Source: Opitutales bacterium (GTDB taxonomy: Bacteria > Verrucomicrobiota > Verrucomicrobiia > Opitutales > JAFGAQ01). Taken from it: 8,510 bases of DNA. Position numbers and translations under genes: made by a program. Where the stretch lies: positions 1-8,510 of the forward strand of contig JAQVLM010000111.1 of the NCBI GenBank assembly GCA_028704125.1, in the 5' to 3' direction. Shown here piece after piece: positions 6,429 to 8,510 of the stretch (within the stretch, counting starts at the first letter, position 1; every line of letters begins with the position of its first letter). A model generated the notes under the pieces. The model had not been told where the DNA came from. It did not search any database and saw nothing but the letters and a program-made list of their open reading frames with translations.

Positions 6429-6474
6429 CCAGACAATCAACGAGACTCTGTCTGGCCGGATCACTTCTGATCCG
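6429..6474 (+). terminator. Two stacked hairpins after the Crp/Fnr gene
   Basis: Two perfect inverted repeats follow each other with one base between them. CCAGACA (6429-6435) pairs with TGTCTGG (6449-6455) around a 13-base loop. CGGATCA (6457-6463) pairs with TGATCCG (6468-6474) around the loop CTTC. They start 20 bp after the Crp/Fnr stop codon. No T-tract follows, so this is not a textbook Rho-independent terminator. It may act as a weak terminator, an RNA-end stabiliser, or part of a leader ahead of the Rrf2-nrfHA operon. Confidence 0.4.
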
Positions 6475-6482
6475 TGCGCCAG

Positions 6483-6511
6483 TTGGTGAAATACCAGGCA
6501 CAATCTCTAAC
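6483..6511 (+). promoter_or_regulatory. Weak candidate promoter with overlapping dyad for the Rrf2-nrfHA operon
   Basis: TTGGTG (6483-6488) and TCTAAC (6506-6511) are 17 bases apart. They match the -35 and -10 consensus at three and four of six positions, which is weak. The small palindrome TGGT-GAAAT-ACCA (6484-6496) overlaps the -35, where a repressor would block polymerase. A single TTGAT half-site lies at 6520-6524 without a partner. This is a suggestion only. Confidence 0.22.
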
Positions 6512-6557
6512 TTTTGTTATTGATTCCTGAAGCCGTCATTGGACATGGTTGAACGTG

Positions 6558-7010
6558 ATGTTTTTCTATGGAAAGATGGCTTCCGATGGCATAGCGGTGA
6601 GCAGCCTGCTGGCCCGACACTACCCTGAGCGGATGAGTGCGGGCGCGATTGCACGGAAGCGCTCCATGACCATAACCCTCTGCTCCCGCATACTCGGCAT
6701 CCTGAGCCGGGCAGGATGGATCACCGGTCTTCCCGGACCCGGAGGCGGATACGCACTTTCACGGTCACCCGAAGCGATTCGACTGCTCGACATTGTCCAG
6801 TGTTTTGAGGATCCCCGTATGCCGGATGTGTGCCCATTTGGGCCTGGGTGGTGCGGCAACCGCGAACCTTGTCCGCTGCATGATTCGGTGGTATCGCTCC
6901 ATGAGAGCGCCATACGGTTTCTAGAGGAAACGAAGCTTGATTCATTTGCGGAAATCCCTCATCATTCGCATCTTCAACCGGACTCTCATTTGCCCCTTGA
7001 CCCGGCATGA
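6558..7010 (+). CDS. Rrf2-family Fe-S transcription regulator, NsrR-like
   Basis: Cytoplasmic winged-helix regulator, 150 aa from the ATG at 6558; a TTG at 6549 would add three residues. The wHTH spans about 8-75, with GWITGLPGPGGGYALSR as the wing. The Fe-S loop is DVCPFGPGWCGNREPCPLHD, a C92-X6-C99-X5-C105 set close to the C-X5-C-X5-C of NsrR and IscR. D10 (in MASDGIAV) lines up by eye with the Asp that is the fourth cluster ligand in Streptomyces NsrR, which favours an NsrR-like NO sensor over IscR. The stop overlaps the nrfH start in ATGA, so the two genes are translationally coupled and the regulator probably controls its own operon. NsrR is known to repress nrf in E. coli. The C-terminal tail (HHSHLQPDSHLPLDPA) is His/Pro-rich and probably disordered. 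The family is secure; the NO-sensing role is inference. Confidence 0.88.
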   Translation: MFFYGKMASDGIAVSSLLARHYPERMSAGAIARKRSMTITLCSRILGILSRAGWITGLPGPGGGYALSRSPEAIRLLDIVQCFEDPRMPDVCPFGPGWCGNREPCPLHDSVVSLHESAIRFLEETKLDSFAEIPHHSHLQPDSHLPLDPA

Positions 7011-7645
7011 CGCGCCTCACCTCCATCATCCGCGATATTCTCCAGTTCCTACGCCCTCCCAAACGGTGGAATCTTCCGGTCATTCTGGTGCTCGGGTTGT
7101 TTTGCGGAGTGGGACTGATGACGGTCCACATCTCGCGGGCATCCTCCTATTTGTCCGACGAGCCGGCGACCTGCGTAAACTGCCATATCATGGCCCCGCA
7201 GTATGCCACATGGCAACACAGCAGCCACTCAAGAGTGGCGACCTGCAACGACTGCCACGTCCCGCACGACAACTTCTTCCGCAAGTACGCTTACAAAGCA
7301 AAGGATGGCAGCCGGCATGCGTTCATGTTCACCTTCCGGATGGAACCCCAGGTGATCCGGATGCACCAACCCGGGAAGAATGTTGTTCAGGAGAACTGCG
7401 TGCGTTGCCATCAGGACCTTATGGCACCAACCATGGCCGGAGTAGAGGGATGGTCTGCCCATGGGGATGGACGGCGTTGCTGGGAATGCCACCGCGAGAT
7501 CCCACACGGTAGGGTCAACAGCCTCGCTGCAGCCCCCCACGCCCACACGCCCCAGCTTCAACCCGCCATTCCGAATTGGCTAAGCGGATACATTGACTCT
7601 CACGCACTCAACGCACCGGCAGCATCCACCTCGCCCGAACCCTGA
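7007..7645 (+). CDS. nrfH: Cytochrome c nitrite reductase small subunit NrfH (tetrahaem quinol dehydrogenase)
   Basis: Membrane-anchored NapC/NirT-family cytochrome, 212 aa. It oxidises menaquinol and passes electrons to NrfA on the periplasmic side. One transmembrane helix lies at about 22-41 (LPVILVLGLFCGVGLMTVHI). Four haem c motifs follow: CVNCHIM (56-62), CNDCH (80-84), CVRCH (131-135) and CWECH (158-162). The first has the CxxCHxM form whose Met is a haem ligand in NrfH. The segment HVPHDNFFRKYAYKAKDG after haem 2 is typical of NrfH and covers the region of the quinol site. The tail after haem 4 (PHGRVNSLAAAPHAHTPQ onward) is somewhat long and low in complexity. The start ATG overlaps the Rrf2 stop, and nrfA follows after 39 bp, so the three genes form one operon. 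NapC is an alternative, but it normally sits with napA; the nrfA neighbour settles the call. Confidence 0.95.
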   Translation: MTRLTSIIRDILQFLRPPKRWNLPVILVLGLFCGVGLMTVHISRASSYLSDEPATCVNCHIMAPQYATWQHSSHSRVATCNDCHVPHDNFFRKYAYKAKDGSRHAFMFTFRMEPQVIRMHQPGKNVVQENCVRCHQDLMAPTMAGVEGWSAHGDGRRCWECHREIPHGRVNSLAAAPHAHTPQLQPAIPNWLSGYIDSHALNAPAASTSPEP

Positions 7646-7684
7646 TTGCAGCAAATTCCACCTCATCCACTCTATCGCATACCC

Positions 7685-8510
7685 ATGAAAAGACTCATTG
7701 ACACCGTCGAACAAAGACCCTGGATCGGCTGGCTCCTCTTTCTGGCCACCACGGCAGGCGTATTTGCCATCGGGCTCCTCGCCGCATCCATCATCGAACG
7801 CAGGCAGGAATCATACCGGGTGGATCTCGTTCAGCCCATCGCCGAATGGGAGCCACGCAATGCGGCTTGGGGCGTGAACTTTCCCCGTCAATATGAGAGC
7901 TACCTCAAGACCCGGGAAACCGACTTCAAAAGCGAACACGCGGGCTCGGCAGAGGTCGACTACCTTGAGAAATACCCGGAACGTGTCATCCTCTGGGCAG
8001 GATATCCATTCTCTCGCGACTACAAACAAGGCCGCGGACACTACCATGCGGTGAATGATATTCGCGAAACCCTGCGCACCACGACCACGCTGCCGGGAAC
8101 CTGCTGGACCTGCAAATCCACCGATGTTCCACGCGTCATGGCGGAAATCGGTCCCGCCGCGTTCTACAAGGCCAATTTTCTGGACCTCGGACATGAGATC
8201 GTTAACCACATCGGGTGCCAGGATTGCCACGACCCCAAGAGCATGCACCTGCGCATCACACGTCCGGCCCTGATCGAGGCATTCCAGAGAAGAGGAGAAG
8301 ACGTCAATCAGGCCTCCCATCAGGAGATGCGCTCCCTCGCGTGCGCCCAATGCCATGTCGAATACTACTTCAAGGGAGACGGGAAATACCTCACCTTCCC
8401 TTGGGATAAGGGAATTACTGCGGAGCAAATGGAAGCCTATTACGACGAAATGCAGTTCACGGATTGGACCCACTCCCTCAGCCGTGCGCCCATGCTCAAG
8501 GCACAGCATC
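7685..8510 (+). CDS. nrfA: Cytochrome c nitrite reductase catalytic subunit NrfA, 3' truncated by the window
   Basis: Periplasmic pentahaem enzyme that reduces nitrite to ammonium with six electrons (DNRA) and can also reduce NO. The first 275 residues are present; about 200 more are expected. The N-terminus has a hydrophobic segment (about 13-37) followed by ERRQE and no clear signal-peptidase site, so it is probably an uncleaved membrane anchor. R118 in GRGH is the conserved active-site Arg. The catalytic haem motif is CWTCK (140-144) with Lys as iron ligand. CQDCH (178-182) and CAQCH (220-224) are the next two haem sites. E226-Y227 and the K272-A-Q274 pair are the calcium ligands, so this is the Ca-containing type. 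H275, the last complete codon, is the catalytic His of KAQH. The two remaining haem motifs lie beyond the window. The ATG at 7685 has no Shine-Dalgarno. All visible active-site residues are intact. Confidence 0.97.
   Translation, partial: MKRLIDTVEQRPWIGWLLFLATTAGVFAIGLLAASIIERRQESYRVDLVQPIAEWEPRNAAWGVNFPRQYESYLKTRETDFKSEHAGSAEVDYLEKYPERVILWAGYPFSRDYKQGRGHYHAVNDIRETLRTTTTLPGTCWTCKSTDVPRVMAEIGPAAFYKANFLDLGHEIVNHIGCQDCHDPKSMHLRITRPALIEAFQRRGEDVNQASHQEMRSLACAQCHVEYYFKGDGKYLTFPWDKGITAEQMEAYYDEMQFTDWTHSLSRAPMLKAQH

Noticed and set aside
6520..6533. Possible FNR box upstream of the Rrf2-nrfHA operon
   Set aside because: Only the TTGAT half is present; the partner half reads GAAGC instead of ATCAA. 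Another ATCAA at 6436-6440 has no TTGAT partner either.
1..8510. CRISPR array, tRNA or rRNA genes, insertion sequences, prophage or integrase genes
   Set aside because: No regularly spaced direct repeats, no tRNA-like cloverleaf or rRNA segment, and no transposase or integrase motifs were recognised on either strand.

Overview
The window looks like a chromosomal segment of a Gram-negative, facultatively or obligately anaerobic bacterium, most likely from the Verrucomicrobiota (Opitutae / Puniceicoccales-like). The envelope is Gram-negative: there is a TonB-dependent outer-membrane receptor and a periplasmic NrfHA system. The lineage guess is softer. It rests on the types of dispersed intergenic repeats (the GTAGCGGGAGCATCCC type and the CTTTGCGGCTTTGCG type), on the style of the NrfH/NrfA proteins, and on the near absence of Shine-Dalgarno sequences. 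I could not run a database search to confirm it.

Layout. 1-160: 3' end of a zinc-ribbon protein gene (+). 161-319: promoter region with a perfect FNR-type palindrome, TTGAT-N4-ATCAA, at 220-233. 320-2410: TonB-dependent copper receptor of the OprC/NosA type (+). 2411-2906: convergent intergenic region packed with short dyad repeats. 2907-5513: clpB (-). 5514-5689: divergent intergenic region. 5690-6409: Crp/Fnr-family regulator (+). 6410-6557: leader region with two stacked hairpins and a weak candidate promoter. 6558-7010: Rrf2-family Fe-S regulator (+). 7007-7645: nrfH (+), overlapping the Rrf2 gene by ATGA. 7685 to the window end: nrfA (+), cut off just after the catalytic His of the KAQH motif.

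How it fits together. NrfHA carries electrons from the membrane quinol pool to nitrite and reduces it to ammonium (DNRA); it can also reduce NO. Two regulators sit next to it. One is an Rrf2 protein with NsrR-like features, co-transcribed with nrfHA. The other is a Crp/Fnr protein that has the FNR recognition-helix residues E-x-x-S-R but no N-terminal Fe-S cysteine cluster, so it resembles DNR/NnrR. That helix predicts binding to TTGAT half-sites, and the one perfect site I found in the window lies in front of the copper receptor, at the position expected for class II activation. My inference is a nitrogen-oxide/anaerobiosis locus that also controls copper uptake, plausibly for a copper enzyme such as N2O reductase encoded elsewhere. 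clpB appears to be an unrelated housekeeping or stress gene lying between the two parts.
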